Shown: positions 1 to 9,439, counted from the first letter of the stretch. The stretch is DNA of 64,000 nt from Basidiobolus meristosporus CBS 931.73 (GCA_002104905.1 MCFE01000306.1:1-64000); one strand, 5' to 3'. The notes: generated by a model not told the origin, from the sequence alone. Translations and numbers: made by a program.

Positions 1-465
1 AGTCTTTGCTCTTTGACCTATAGATTTCAGTTGTCTAAGATTTGGAGTATTGACTTCATTGGCAAAAACGCAGTGGAGTTCACATTATCAGCTACATATG
101 TGCACTCTTTTGTGTCTAAAGTAAAGATATTCCCATTCTTGACTTTACTTCCAAGGGTGAATCCTATCAAGCCCTTGGATCAGAATGCTTCACCTAATGT
201 TGCAGCACAAGTAAAGGCTGCATACACTAGGAGAATTAGTAATTCCTACTGCCTCTCAAGGAACCCCCTGTATAAGTCCTACTTGGCTGACTTGGCCAAA
301 GAATGTGGTATTGCCCTGGTATGTGAGGAGCCTGCAAGTAACATCTCTGCTACTAAATGTCCCCCTAACCCAGATGAGATAGTCATAGAAGAGCCTATGC
401 TAGGCATTGACACCTCTTCTGCCTCAGCTAGTACCTCCAAGTGTGCTCCCCAGAAATGCCAATGA
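1..465 (+). CDS. LINE A ORF1 protein, C-terminal part
   Basis: The frame is open from the window edge to a TGA at 463-465, so the true start lies outside. The peptide contains a stretch resembling fungal LINE ORF1 proteins (SIDFIGKNAVEF), followed by a basic segment and an acidic tail with Ser/Thr/Pro-rich text. Related wording is found in the broken ORF1 of LINE B near 4.0-4.2 kb, which supports the assignment. ORF1 proteins of non-LTR elements bind their RNA and form the ribonucleoprotein; that role is inferred from position only. The stop codon overlaps the ORF2 start by ATGA (462-465). Confidence 0.7.
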   Translation, partial: SLCSLTYRFQLSKIWSIDFIGKNAVEFTLSATYVHSFVSKVKIFPFLTLLPRVNPIKPLDQNASPNVAAQVKAAYTRRISNSYCLSRNPLYKSYLADLAKECGIALVCEEPASNISATKCPPNPDEIVIEEPMLGIDTSSASASTSKCAPQKCQ

Positions 466-3455
466 CTAATTGCTCTTCTATGAAAATTGGTTTCTGGAAT
501 TGCCAGGGTCTAAGTATTCACAAATGGACACAAGTATTGGACTTTATTAACAAGCCTTTTGATTTGATATTTCTTGCTGAAACCTGGTTTGTAGACCAGG
601 CTTTACATACATCTCACCCCTCATATCTTACTACTTCTAAAAGAACCTACCCTAAACCTAAGACAGGCCATGAGAAGGCTGGCCTCCTCTGCTTAATATC
701 ACCAAACTTGAGACCTTATGTGTCAAAGGTTGTCTCCACAGATCATACTCTCTCTATCACTTTGCTCTCTACCACTATCATGGCTGTTTACTTTCCTCCA
801 AGTATGACATGCACCACAGTGGCCTCATATCTACCACTTCAGGCTCCAGCCCTGCTACTTGGTGACATCAACACTCACTTTGGTAGTAACTTTGGCTCCT
901 CAAGAATTGGTCCAAAATCCAGAATTGACCTTTTTGAGAGCTTTACCTTGAAGCTAGGACTTGATCATCTTGTCCCTAACCCATCAGGAAACACACCAGA
1001 CCATGCCTTTGTTAGGTATGACCACACTGCCCAATGGACCTGTTGCCATGATCTTGCCAAAAATCTCTCAGACCACCTCTTTATGATGGCTGAGCTCAGC
1101 TTCTTTGATGCCAAGCAACTCACTTTTCCAGTCCATCTTTCTGACTCTTCAAAGTTTTATCTATATGGAATAGATAAGCAAGTAACTCAGAGCCTCTTGA
1201 ACTCTGCATATTCACAACATTCCACCTCTCTTCTCAGTGTGAAAGCACACCTTGCCTCTTTGTCCTCTGATATGCCTATCAGAAGACTCTCTGCAGCTGT
1301 GGATGCTGCATTCACTATGTTCTACTCTCTTCTAATCTCAATATGTGAGACCTGCCTTGGGAGCTACTCTGTTCAGGCAGCTAAGTCCAGACCAAACAGA
1401 GGTGCTAGTAATGTGCTCAATCAGCTCAACAACACCTCTGCTGCCAGCAAAGCTTCATTACTTTTCAAGCAAGCTCTGAAGTTCTGTAATGTGGATACTG
1501 CCATAAGCTCAAGAGATCCAAGTGTCTCTGCTTTGGATGATGCCTCCCTTTATTTTCAAGAAGTCTTTGCTACCCCTGCTGTTGAGCTCCTGCTGCATGG
1601 TCATGCACCTGGTTTTGGCACTCCCTTTACAGACTCAATAGCTGAGACTGAGTGGTTCTCCACAAAGACTCTTCACAAGATAATCAGAAAATATCCTGCT
1701 TCAAAATCTTCAGGAATGGACCCATTACATATCAGGATTATTAAGGTCCTGGCATGCAACTCAAGCTTTCTAGATGATCTGAGATTCTTCTTTCAGAAAT
1801 TTCTCATTCTGGGATGTACTCCCACCCAGTGGAACTTATCTCATATTCATCCAATTCCAAAGAAACTAGAGTCTTCTACAATTGATGGCTTAAGACCAGT
1901 GGCCTTGACCTGCATGCTCAGAAGATTATTTGAAGCATGCTTACTTAAATACATCAACTCTACAGATGTATCTAGATTTCACCCTTCACAAGCAGGCTTC
2001 AGAAAAGGCTTTTCAACAGTAACCCATTCTGTTGTTTCCCATGATGGATTTTTCCTGGCTGAAGACTACAAGTGGCCTCACAGAGTCTTCATTGACCTAA
2101 AGCAAGCCTATGACAGAGTTATTGTACCAATACTCCTCAAAAAACTGGTAGTCTTGAAGGCCTCTGAGCAGCTCATCAGACTGGTACACTCCTTATTCAC
2201 CTCATGCTACTCCACAGTGAGTGTCAATCAGGTAGTGTCATCTCCCTTTCAAAGGCATAGGGGCCTCTTCCAAGGCTCTCTGCTCTCCCCATTCCTATTC
2301 AATTTTTACATTGATGACTTGGCTGAGTCCTTGAATCAGACTGACTCACTCTCCCATATTCCCTCTGCCCTGCTGTTTGCAGATGACATAATGCTCCTCC
2401 CAAAGGATAGAGAACATGCCAATCACATGCTGGAATGTCTTAGAGTTTGGTGCCACAACAATGGTATGCAGGTGAATGTTGCAAAATCTGCTTATGTTGG
2501 TCCCTCAGCACAATGGAGTCTTTGCTTAGATGGAGTAGCACTTCCTGCTCCCAGTTATTACAACTATCTAGGCCTACCTGTATGTAGCACTGGTGTTGAT
2601 TGGCAACTTTATGTTGACAAATGTATATCAAAAGCTCTTGCACTACTGAGAACTTTGCAGGCAAAAGGTTCAAGATGGCCCCCCCTTGTTAGACTGCAAT
2701 TATTCAAATCCTTCCTAAGATCTTGCTGGGAGTACTCTGCCCCAATGATGCACTTCACTCTCAGCCCTGATATCTTGCACAGAATTGAACTAGTACAAAG
2801 GGAAAGCTTAGGCTGGGTAGTAAGTTCTTCTTTGTATCATACTAAACAGTACCATAGATTGATTCAAAGCTTGACTGGCATTGAATCAGTATCCCAGAGA
2901 TTTGAGACTTTAAGTATCAGGTTTGGCCAGCACTTTGCAAAGTCTAGCCCTGACAACCCATTGAGGGCTTTGGTAGATGCCATTGTAGGAAGAAGAATAG
3001 ACACTACTCCAAACTCTTTAATCAAAAAAGGAGTACATTGCCCAGCTGGCTACAAACAATATGTACTAGCCAACAGCAGTGCACCTCCTGGTGGACAGAT
3101 TCCCCTTTGGGTTGCAATGCATCAAAGGGGACTTCAGAATATACCACAAGTTACTACATCAAGGGATAGAATTAGGCTTATCAGAAAAGACAGTAGACAC
3201 ACACATAGTGGTGCTGATGTGTCATTGTACCTGAAGAGCACCTTCTATTCCCTCCAGGCTATAAGATGGAGGATGAATACCATATGTCTGGGCTCCAAGT
3301 GCCCAATCTGCAAGCAGCCCTTCTACTATACTCATGCTGAAAGATGCTTTGAATTCAAGGATACTGATGCACTCTTCCAGTTTCATACTCAGAGAGCTTT
3401 GGTCAGAAGACTAAATTGCATAATAGCTGCAATTAGACCTGAGCTTCTGCCTTGA
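462..3455 (+). CDS. LINE A ORF2: endonuclease/reverse transcriptase
   Basis: About 997 aa, uninterrupted. The N-terminus is an exonuclease-endonuclease-phosphatase (APE-like) domain, with Asn13 in FWNCQG, Glu40 in LAETWF, GDIN and a later SDH motif near residue 210. The middle is a reverse transcriptase with the catalytic FADD at residues 639-642 (2376-2387). The C-terminus carries a knuckle of form C-x2-C-x7-H-x3-C near 3300-3350. I chose ATG at 462 because it overlaps the ORF1 stop; an in-frame ATG at 456 is also possible. The protein would nick DNA and prime cDNA synthesis at the target (target-primed reverse transcription). All arginines I checked use AGA/AGG, and I saw no CG dinucleotide in the whole reading frame. 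Confidence 0.93.
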   Translation: MTNCSSMKIGFWNCQGLSIHKWTQVLDFINKPFDLIFLAETWFVDQALHTSHPSYLTTSKRTYPKPKTGHEKAGLLCLISPNLRPYVSKVVSTDHTLSITLLSTTIMAVYFPPSMTCTTVASYLPLQAPALLLGDINTHFGSNFGSSRIGPKSRIDLFESFTLKLGLDHLVPNPSGNTPDHAFVRYDHTAQWTCCHDLAKNLSDHLFMMAELSFFDAKQLTFPVHLSDSSKFYLYGIDKQVTQSLLNSAYSQHSTSLLSVKAHLASLSSDMPIRRLSAAVDAAFTMFYSLLISICETCLGSYSVQAAKSRPNRGASNVLNQLNNTSAASKASLLFKQALKFCNVDTAISSRDPSVSALDDASLYFQEVFATPAVELLLHGHAPGFGTPFTDSIAETEWFSTKTLHKIIRKYPASKSSGMDPLHIRIIKVLACNSSFLDDLRFFFQKFLILGCTPTQWNLSHIHPIPKKLESSTIDGLRPVALTCMLRRLFEACLLKYINSTDVSRFHPSQAGFRKGFSTVTHSVVSHDGFFLAEDYKWPHRVFIDLKQAYDRVIVPILLKKLVVLKASEQLIRLVHSLFTSCYSTVSVNQVVSSPFQRHRGLFQGSLLSPFLFNFYIDDLAESLNQTDSLSHIPSALLFADDIMLLPKDREHANHMLECLRVWCHNNGMQVNVAKSAYVGPSAQWSLCLDGVALPAPSYYNYLGLPVCSTGVDWQLYVDKCISKALALLRTLQAKGSRWPPLVRLQLFKSFLRSCWEYSAPMMHFTLSPDILHRIELVQRESLGWVVSSSLYHTKQYHRLIQSLTGIESVSQRFETLSIRFGQHFAKSSPDNPLRALVDAIVGRRIDTTPNSLIKKGVHCPAGYKQYVLANSSAPPGGQIPLWVAMHQRGLQNIPQVTTSRDRIRLIRKDSRHTHSGADVSLYLKSTFYSLQAIRWRMNTICLGSKCPICKQPFYYTHAERCFEFKDTDALFQFHTQRALVRRLNCIIAAIRPELLP

Positions 3456-3660
3456 AATATCTGTACCACTAACACAAATGATTACCAGCTACTATGAGAT
3501 TACCTTAGCCCTTTCATGTTCAAACCACTTTGACATAATTTTCACACTCTGAACACTCCCAGCTATCCCTCTTGCTTACACAGGCTTCACATCAGCTAGT
3601 ATTGGCTCCTTTAGCATGTATCTTCCATTACAATACTCATTATCCCAATAAAGCACTAGA

Positions 3661-3684
3661 ACCCTAACCCTAACCCTACCCTAA
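3661..3684 (+). repeat. Interstitial telomere-type repeat at LINE A 3' end
   Basis: About three to four C-rich units (CCCTAA, one shortened to CCCTA) follow directly on the LINE A 3' UTR and precede LINE B. The + strand is the C-rich strand, as expected for a left chromosome end with TTAGGG telomeres. It may be target sequence, or sequence added at the 3' junction. Confidence 0.85.
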
Positions 3685-4458
3685 AGTGTTTACAGAACAA
3701 CTGGATAGTGAACTCTGTTCCTCCCAGAAAACCTGCTTCCACTGCCTTCTCCCAGGTGACCTCAGTTCCTGCTTCAGTCTCTGCCTCTCCACCTGCACCA
3801 GCTGCCCCACCTCTACAGTCACCTCAGCTATACCTCAGACTTATGCAGGCAAGGTTCTAGCAAGAATTATCAGCACATCCAGCTCCAGTACTATTCAGCA
3901 AGACACATCCAAGAAAACCTTCTACTGAGAATGTGGACTCCAATCTGACTACTGCAGCTCCATTGCAACACAGAAGGACTGAGAAACCAGCAAACCTACC
4001 ACCAGCTTCTACCTGGACTGTGGTGTACTTGAAGCAAGTTCCCTGGACTCCCATTTCCAACATCAGGAAGCACTCAAGGCATGCAATATTCAGCTCTCAA
4101 GAATTGTCAACCTGGCCTGAGAAAAGGACAGATTCTGGAGTTATCCTAGACCAAAACATTGCTGACCATTTGTTGCCTTTGTGGAGAAGACCTTAACTGG
4201 CTGAAAACTGACTTCAAGATAGTGCCTGAAGAATCATGAATCCTCTGACTCTCTACTGTTCAACAAGCTCCAGCCCATGTTGCCATTCTGTCTTTCTTTG
4301 CTGCATCAAGAGACAAGCTCCTCTATGATGTGCATACTTCCTCAAGAATCATGCATTTCCCTCCTTGCTGACTTAAGTGATGCACCATTTGAAGAGCTCT
4401 GGGACTCTGCAGGTCACATTGTCAATGCTGCCTCTGAAGAAGCTACAACCTCTGCCTG
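3685..4458 (+). pseudogene. LINE B ORF1 remnant
   Basis: Ser/Thr/Pro-rich coding text (about 3686-3928) is followed by a segment starting VVYLKQVPWTPISNIRK (about 4020-4070) and further ORF1-like text up to about 4458. It is spread over more than one frame, so the ORF is broken. The pattern 'V-x-L-x-x-V-P-W-x-P-I-S-x-I-R-K' resembles the nucleic-acid-binding core of fungal LINE ORF1 proteins. Not expected to make a functional protein. Confidence 0.55.
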
Positions 4459-4474
4459 ACTACCTGAAGTTCTG

Positions 4475-7230
4475 TTGCTTAACTGCAACAGCATACAGCC
4501 ATCAAGACCAACTCTAGAGAGACTTCTTTCAAGATTTTCCCTCCTGTGTTTGATTGATGTCCAGCTACCCTCTATACTTTTGACTAATCTATATTGCTTT
4601 TCTACTCCTAGAACAAAGAATACCTCCTCTATCTGCTTCATCTCTTCTACCATCGAATACTCCTCAGCTCTGTGTTCCTCTTTACTCCCCTTACTGTGCT
4701 GCTCTCCAGTTGCCAACTATCAGTCTGGTGCTCTGCTATCTGCCTCCAAGTCTTGCCCTTCAGGAAGTGCAAGTTATATGCCAGAAGGTTCAGCAATACC
4801 AACAATCTATATCAACACCTGTTATCTTGCTTGGAGATCTCAACATTCCCCATCCTGAGAACAAGACTACTCTGACTGCAAGAATGAAGCCAAGGTCTAC
4901 ATTCCTACTGAACTTCCTGAGAGAAAGCCACCTGCTAGCACTAGGTGCTCAATCTGAGAAAAGATGTGTTGACTGGATCTGCCCTTCTGCTGCTGCTCTC
5001 TACTTTGTGAATGAAGTCAAGCAATTCTCTGGAGCTGAGCTAGGATCCTTGAGAGCCTCTGACCACCCTAGCCTGGTCCCTTTCTATGCAACCAGTTGTG
5101 AAGAAGAAGCTGCCAAAACTTACTGTGCTCACCCACAAAGCTACCAAGAATCAGAAGAAAGACTTTGGGAACTACTTGAAGCTTGCCAGTTTGCTACTTT
5201 CTCTGCCAGATGATCTCAACTATGCCTGGCTCTTTGTGAAGCATCTGATTCTGGTGTCTGCCTCCCTCTCACTGCCATGCAAGACTACTGCTGTTACCTC
5301 AAGAAAATGGGAATCCATTGTTTCAGCCCTGCAACAAAGCTACCTGAGTTTCCCTAACCCAAAAACAGAGAAACTCCTCCTGACAGCAATACACCACTCC
5401 AAGGCAATTCACCACACTCTGCATACTCAGCTCTGGGATCATATTATGAGTTCCTTGCCTCTGCAATCTTCCAACTCTATAACAAGAACAGTATCAAGAC
5501 TCTACAGGGCAATGAGGCCCTCTTCCAGGAAGTTACCTTCAACAGAACAGCTGGCTAACATCTTCTTCTCTACAAAGCAGTACTCAACTCCTGGCTTTCA
5601 TCCTGACTTCAAGACTCTGCCCATCCCACTTGCACTTGATCAAAGGAGAATCCATAATGTGCTCAAGAGGCTTCCCAACTCTACTGCTCCAGGTGTGGAC
5701 ACAATCTCCTATGAGCTTCTGAAGACTAGTACCAAGGCCATGTCTGCACTTCTGCTTCCACTGTTTCAGCAATGCTTCAGCCCAGCTTTCTACTCCTGAG
5801 AATGGTCCTTTGCAAATGTTCTGCCACTGTACAAGGGTAAAGGAAAGCACCTGGATCCTAGCTCCTACAGGCCAATATCTCTGCTGCCCACCTGCAGAAA
5901 GGTGTTTGAGCTTCTGCTTGCTCAGGAGCTCTACTCTGACTCCCTCAAGTTTCATCCTGCACAGTTTGGCTTTGTTCCTGGCCTCTCCTTGGAATATGCA
6001 GTCATACTTAGCCAAGATCACTCTCTCCAGTGCAAGTATCCCTCTGTTCTGTTTGATATTACTAAGGCCTTTGATTCAGTTGACAGAAATCTGCTTTGGT
6101 CCAAGTTGCAATGCTTCTCCAGTACCTCTCTCACCCTCCTTGTCAGGTCTCTGTTTCTGGATCCACAAGCAAGAATTCTGCACCCAAGTGAGCAATCAGC
6201 TGTGTTCTCAGTTCCTAATGGAGTGGTTCAAGGCTCTGTGCTTGGTCCTATACTGTTTGCCATCTTCCTGAATGATTTCCCAAGACTCTCAGCTGACTGC
6301 CTGGTTACTCTCTTTGCTGATGACATCAGAATATCCTCCTCCAATGTGCAACAAGACTCCCAGACCATCCACCAGTATCTGCAGAAGAATAATCTCCAGC
6401 TTTCCATTGCAAAGACAGTACCTTTGGGCTCTCCCATCAACTTGGAGAACTCCACTCTACCTGCTCAGGTTTCTGCTACATATCTTGGCTTTCCTTTCCT
6501 TCCTACTGGACTAGACTCTGGAGCACACCTGAAGAAGAGAATTATCCTGGCAAGACAGGCACTCCACAAGCTACTGGCTGTTACTCCTCCTACAACTTCA
6601 GCTCCCAGCTGCCTCCTTCTACTCAAGCAGTTTGTCTTCCCTGTCCTGGAATTTGGCTTACCACTTCTCTCTCTTACTTCTAGAGACTGCACTAAGCTTG
6701 ACAAGTTTGCAGTATGGTGCATTACCTCCTTGGTGCCTCATTTGCCTGAATGCCCCTACAGACATGCTATTCTTGGTGCTTTTGGGTTTATGCCCTATAA
6801 GATCAGACTTCTCTACCTTAGAACCAGATTATACCTCAGACTTCACAACTGCAACAACCCACTGATTAAGGCCTGGAAGAGAACACACCACACAACACCT
6901 GGCTCCTGCTGGAGAACTATACTTGGAGATCCTGAAGTCAAGAAGTTTGCTCACTATATTCTGCAGTCAGAAAAACCCAAGCTGGCCTACCTGAAGTACT
7001 TGACAGACCTTTGGCAGCAATATCTGCAGCAGCACACTCCCTTTATGATGAATATCAATCCTTATCACATTCCCCTCATTAATGTTGTTCACAAGTCATT
7101 CTTACCTCTCTTGCTACCCCCCTTCCCACTGAACAGTGTCTTGAGCACTGAAGAACTATCATCACTTCTTATTAACTTACCTACAAATTCCCCTCAGCTA
7201 CACACTCTTGTATCAAAGCTACAACAGTAG
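4475..7230 (+). pseudogene. LINE B ORF2 remnant (endonuclease + reverse transcriptase)
   Basis: The endonuclease domain starts near 4475 (NCNSIQP) in one frame and passes into another by about 4710 (LLGDLNIPHP, then a SDHPSL-type motif near 5060). A further frameshift between 5090 and 5210 leads into the reverse transcriptase frame beginning near 5086. That frame has one in-frame TGA at 5797-5799, after which it stays open to TAG at 7228-7230. RT landmarks are YRPISLLP (about 5870), QGSVLGPILF (about 6229-6258) and the catalytic FADD at 6313-6324. At least two frameshifts plus one stop make this a dead copy. Confidence 0.85.
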
Positions 7231-7287
7231 CGCTGGCTTCTTTGTTTCAACTGAAATAAAGATTTCACCAGTTGGTGACTGTCTCCC

Positions 7288-7309
7288 CCCTAACCCTAAC
7301 CCTAACCCT
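7288..7309 (+). repeat. Interstitial telomere-type repeat (CCCTAA)3 at LINE B 3' end
   Basis: Three perfect CCCTAA units directly follow the LINE B 3' hairpin region, in the same strand orientation as the repeat at 3661-3684. Two different LINE families ending in the same repeat points to telomeric target DNA or to templated addition at the junction. Confidence 0.85.
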
Positions 7310-7402
7310 TCTAAACTTCTTAATTGGCTTCTTTATTTGTACTTATATTAGTTCTTGACTCAAATAAAGATTTCACCAACTTGGTGACTTTCCCTCCCCT
7401 AA

Positions 7403-7600
7403 GTTTTTTGAAGTTTTCTAAGCAGCCCTAAACTTTGCACACATGCTTTTGAAACCTTTTTAAGCATATTTCACATGTTTGTTTTGCCAAGACCATGTAA
7501 AAGTATAGATACCACTCTTACCCTCAGTAAATCATTAAGTGAAAACCATATAATCTACTTGTTCTCCCAATCACTTCCAACATTTCCAAAACTCTTAAAA
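7403..7600 (+). mobile_element. Truncated copia LTR fragment
   Basis: About 200 bp matches the right part of the copia LTR found at 45487-45818. Shared landmarks are AAACTTTGCACACATG, CATGTAAAAGTA, AATCATTAAGTGAAAACCA and a final CCAAAACTCTTA. It lies between the second and third LINE tails, so it entered or was captured while the LINE array was forming. Confidence 0.75.
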
Positions 7601-7790
7601 CACTGGCTTCTTTGTTTGTTCTAGTCTAGGCTGCAAATAAAGATTTTGCCAATTCATGGTGACTTTCCCTCCTCCTATGTGGTTCACTTGTGAAAAAGCT
7701 ACCCATATAGCACTTGGCTTCTTTATTTTGAGTTATTGAAATACAGACTTCACCTGTTGGTGTTTGTCATTCCTAGCCCCTAAGCCAAGG

Positions 7791-8461
7791 TAAGCACTGT
7801 TGAGTTTTAGGTGAAAATATCGCCAAATAAAACCTTCAGCCATTGTAGATACTGTGGCTTATGCTTAGGTGAGTCCGAATATTTTTGTGGTGGGCGAATC
7901 TTATATTATGATGAACGGACTCCAATTGTGCCACCCATTTCGATGACAAATTCAGATACTGGGTAATGCATGCTCACCGGAGAATAATTTATAAAGGACC
8001 CTGTATCTTGCTTGCTCGACCCCACGGAAACACTGACAACGGTATTGTAATTCACTTTTTGTGGTGTTTTCAAAAGGTTTGCGAACGACGTAATCACATC
8101 GAAGGCTAGTTTATATGATGGCTACGGTAAGAAGCGTGTTCATAATACGAGTACTATCAACACTAGAATATATCCTCGTATACGCCTAGAGGCTATTGGG
8201 AGGGCTAGATAGACAGTGACTCTTGGTTATGCAAGTGGATGAGCTCTCGGAGGTTAAATCAACTGAGAAATACTAAACCTTGGCTAGCAGCCAGCCTGTA
8301 TGTTGTAAGGAATAGGGGCAAATATATGACCACATCGTTCTAAATAGAGTAACCTTTCCGAACTAGCCACATGCTTAAATCTACGGTTGAAGAAACGCAT
8401 CAAGCATTAAAGTCAGGGAAATGCATATGTACGTGACAATAGATACCCAACCAAATAATCA
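7791..8461. other. Intergenic, no gene seen
   Basis: This is unique sequence between the LINE array and the first host gene. CG dinucleotides become frequent again from about 7820. No convincing coding region or RNA gene is visible. Confidence 0.6.
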
Positions 8462-8468
8462 TATAAAA
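8462..8468 (+). promoter_or_regulatory. TATA box of the Kre9-like gene
   Basis: TATAAAA lies 54 bp before the ATG at 8516, a spacing similar to the TATA-like boxes before the 19012 gene and the ammonium transporter. Confidence 0.55.
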
Positions 8469-8515
8469 GGTGTCAAGCGAAACGGATATCAAACATCCAA
8501 CTACCTCTACCTAAT

Positions 8516-8869
8516 ATGCTTCGCAAATTTTTTGGCCTTCTAGCGGTACTAGCTTATTTAAGCTTGGCATCCGCCGAAATATTCATCTCCAATCCCATTG
8601 AATCCACTAAATGGCGACAAGGCACTGATGCAACAATCGAGTGGAAAATTGATGCCGCGGACACCACAAAAACAATCACCATCGAGCTTCGTGAAGGCCC
8701 CAAGGCTAACCTGGCACTCACCTATATAATTGCCAAAAATGTGGATGCAAACGAGGAGTCTCACAGCTGGATGGTTCCAATGGACTTGGCCCCTGGAGAC
8801 AAGTATTCCGTCCGTGTGATAACCGACAATGGATCAGAACACTACAGCCACTACTTCACGATCTACTAA
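8516..8869 (+). CDS. Small secreted Kre9/Knh1-like domain protein
   Basis: 117 aa, single exon. The first ~20 residues form a signal peptide (basic start, hydrophobic run, LASA-E cleavage context). The rest fits the Kre9/Knh1-type immunoglobulin-like domain (PF10342, Ser-Thr-rich GPI-anchored wall protein family): a beta-rich fold opening with IFISNPIES and a W-R-Q-G segment, then T-I-E-W, and closing near SHYFTIY. In yeast, Kre9 and Knh1 act in beta-1,6-glucan assembly at the cell surface. Here only the minimal domain is present, without a Ser/Thr-rich tail or GPI signal, so a soluble wall or secreted protein is more likely. A TATA box lies at 8462 and an AATAAA at 8953-8958. Confidence 0.85.
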   Translation: MLRKFFGLLAVLAYLSLASAEIFISNPIESTKWRQGTDATIEWKIDAADTTKTITIELREGPKANLALTYIIAKNVDANEESHSWMVPMDLAPGDKYSVRVITDNGSEHYSHYFTIY

Positions 8870-9439
8870 GCCATATGATTGAGTGTGTGAGCAAACTACG
8901 ATAACAGTATATTCGATTATTGGTTGTGCCACAAGCTCACTGTCATGATTATAATAAAGCCAGGCTTGAGCTATTAAACATCTTCATAACAAGGATGGTT
9001 TTCGTATATAAAACTCGCCAAATTGTTTGTGCTCGTTGGAATGGCAGAACTGGAAGCTGGCTCTCAATACGATATATTTATATATGAGATGAATCATATA
9101 GTTTGGCTATGGTTAGGGTTGTGACTCGCGACTTTGACGCCCGAGTTGCTTTCCCAGAATTTACACTAGAAAGGATTGTAGGGCAAAACATTCACCAATA
9201 TGTCTTGTTTATATTACAATCTTTTTTTCATTTTTATACACATATGATGAAAAATATCAAGACTTGGCGGAATAAAGGAATTCAGAAAATTAAATAATAT
9301 AGAATATATACACACGGGTCAGTTCGATTGTATCTTCCAAGCAATTGAAAGTATATGGTCGCTCCCCATAATGAATGAATGAAGTGCAGCAAGTAACGAG
9401 TGCGTGTGAAACGGTGGTTTGAAGGTCAGTAGTTCCACA
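8870..9439. other. Intergenic between Kre9-like gene and minus-strand orphan gene
   Basis: An AATAAA polyadenylation signal is at 8953-8958 and a single TTAGGG occurs near 9115. Several AT-rich runs occur between 9215 and 9310. Nothing else is recognised. Confidence 0.6.

Larger units (their letters stand above)
1..3684 (+). mobile_element. LINE A: APE-type non-LTR retrotransposon, 5' cut by window edge
   Basis: This is a non-LTR retrotransposon with the two-ORF plan. The end of ORF1 (1-465) is followed by ORF2 with endonuclease, reverse transcriptase and C-terminal zinc knuckle (462-3455). A ~200-bp 3' UTR follows, with an AATAAA-like stretch at about 3647-3653, and the element ends in a short telomere-type C-rich repeat (3661-3684) instead of poly(A). 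ORF2 is fully open, so the copy is young or under selection. No RNase H domain is seen, which argues against a Tad-type element; I cannot assign the clade. It is the outermost and best preserved member of a head-to-tail array that continues to about 7.8 kb. Confidence 0.9.
3685..7309 (+). mobile_element. LINE B: degraded APE-type LINE ending in telomere-type repeat
   Basis: This is a second LINE in the same orientation as LINE A and from a different family, judged by its protein and its unrelated 3' UTR. It begins next to the first telomere-type repeat and ends with its own (CCCTAA)3 at 7288-7309. ORF1, endonuclease and reverse transcriptase regions are all recognisable but split by frameshifts and one in-frame stop. 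The exact 5' end cannot be set. Its 3' UTR ends in a small hairpin that recurs in three further tails downstream. Confidence 0.85.
7231..7790 (+). repeat. Four LINE 3' tails in tandem
   Basis: The LINE B 3' UTR (7231-7287) is followed by three diverged 5'-truncated copies of the same tail at about 7322-7397, 7602-7677 and 7701-7776. Each begins with TGGCTTCTTT. The first three have an AATAAAGATTT core and the fourth a degraded one. Each ends in a short inverted repeat: TCACCA-GT-TGGTGA (7265-7278), TCACCAA-C-TTGGTGA (7373-7387), a weaker GCCA/TGGT pair in the third, and CACC-TGTT-GGTG in the fourth. The tails become more diverged from left to right. The stem-loop is likely the RNA structure recognised by the element's reverse transcriptase. 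Confidence 0.8.

Noticed and set aside
9110-9120. Single TTAGGG near 9115 as a telomere remnant
   Set aside because: One unit alone is expected by chance.
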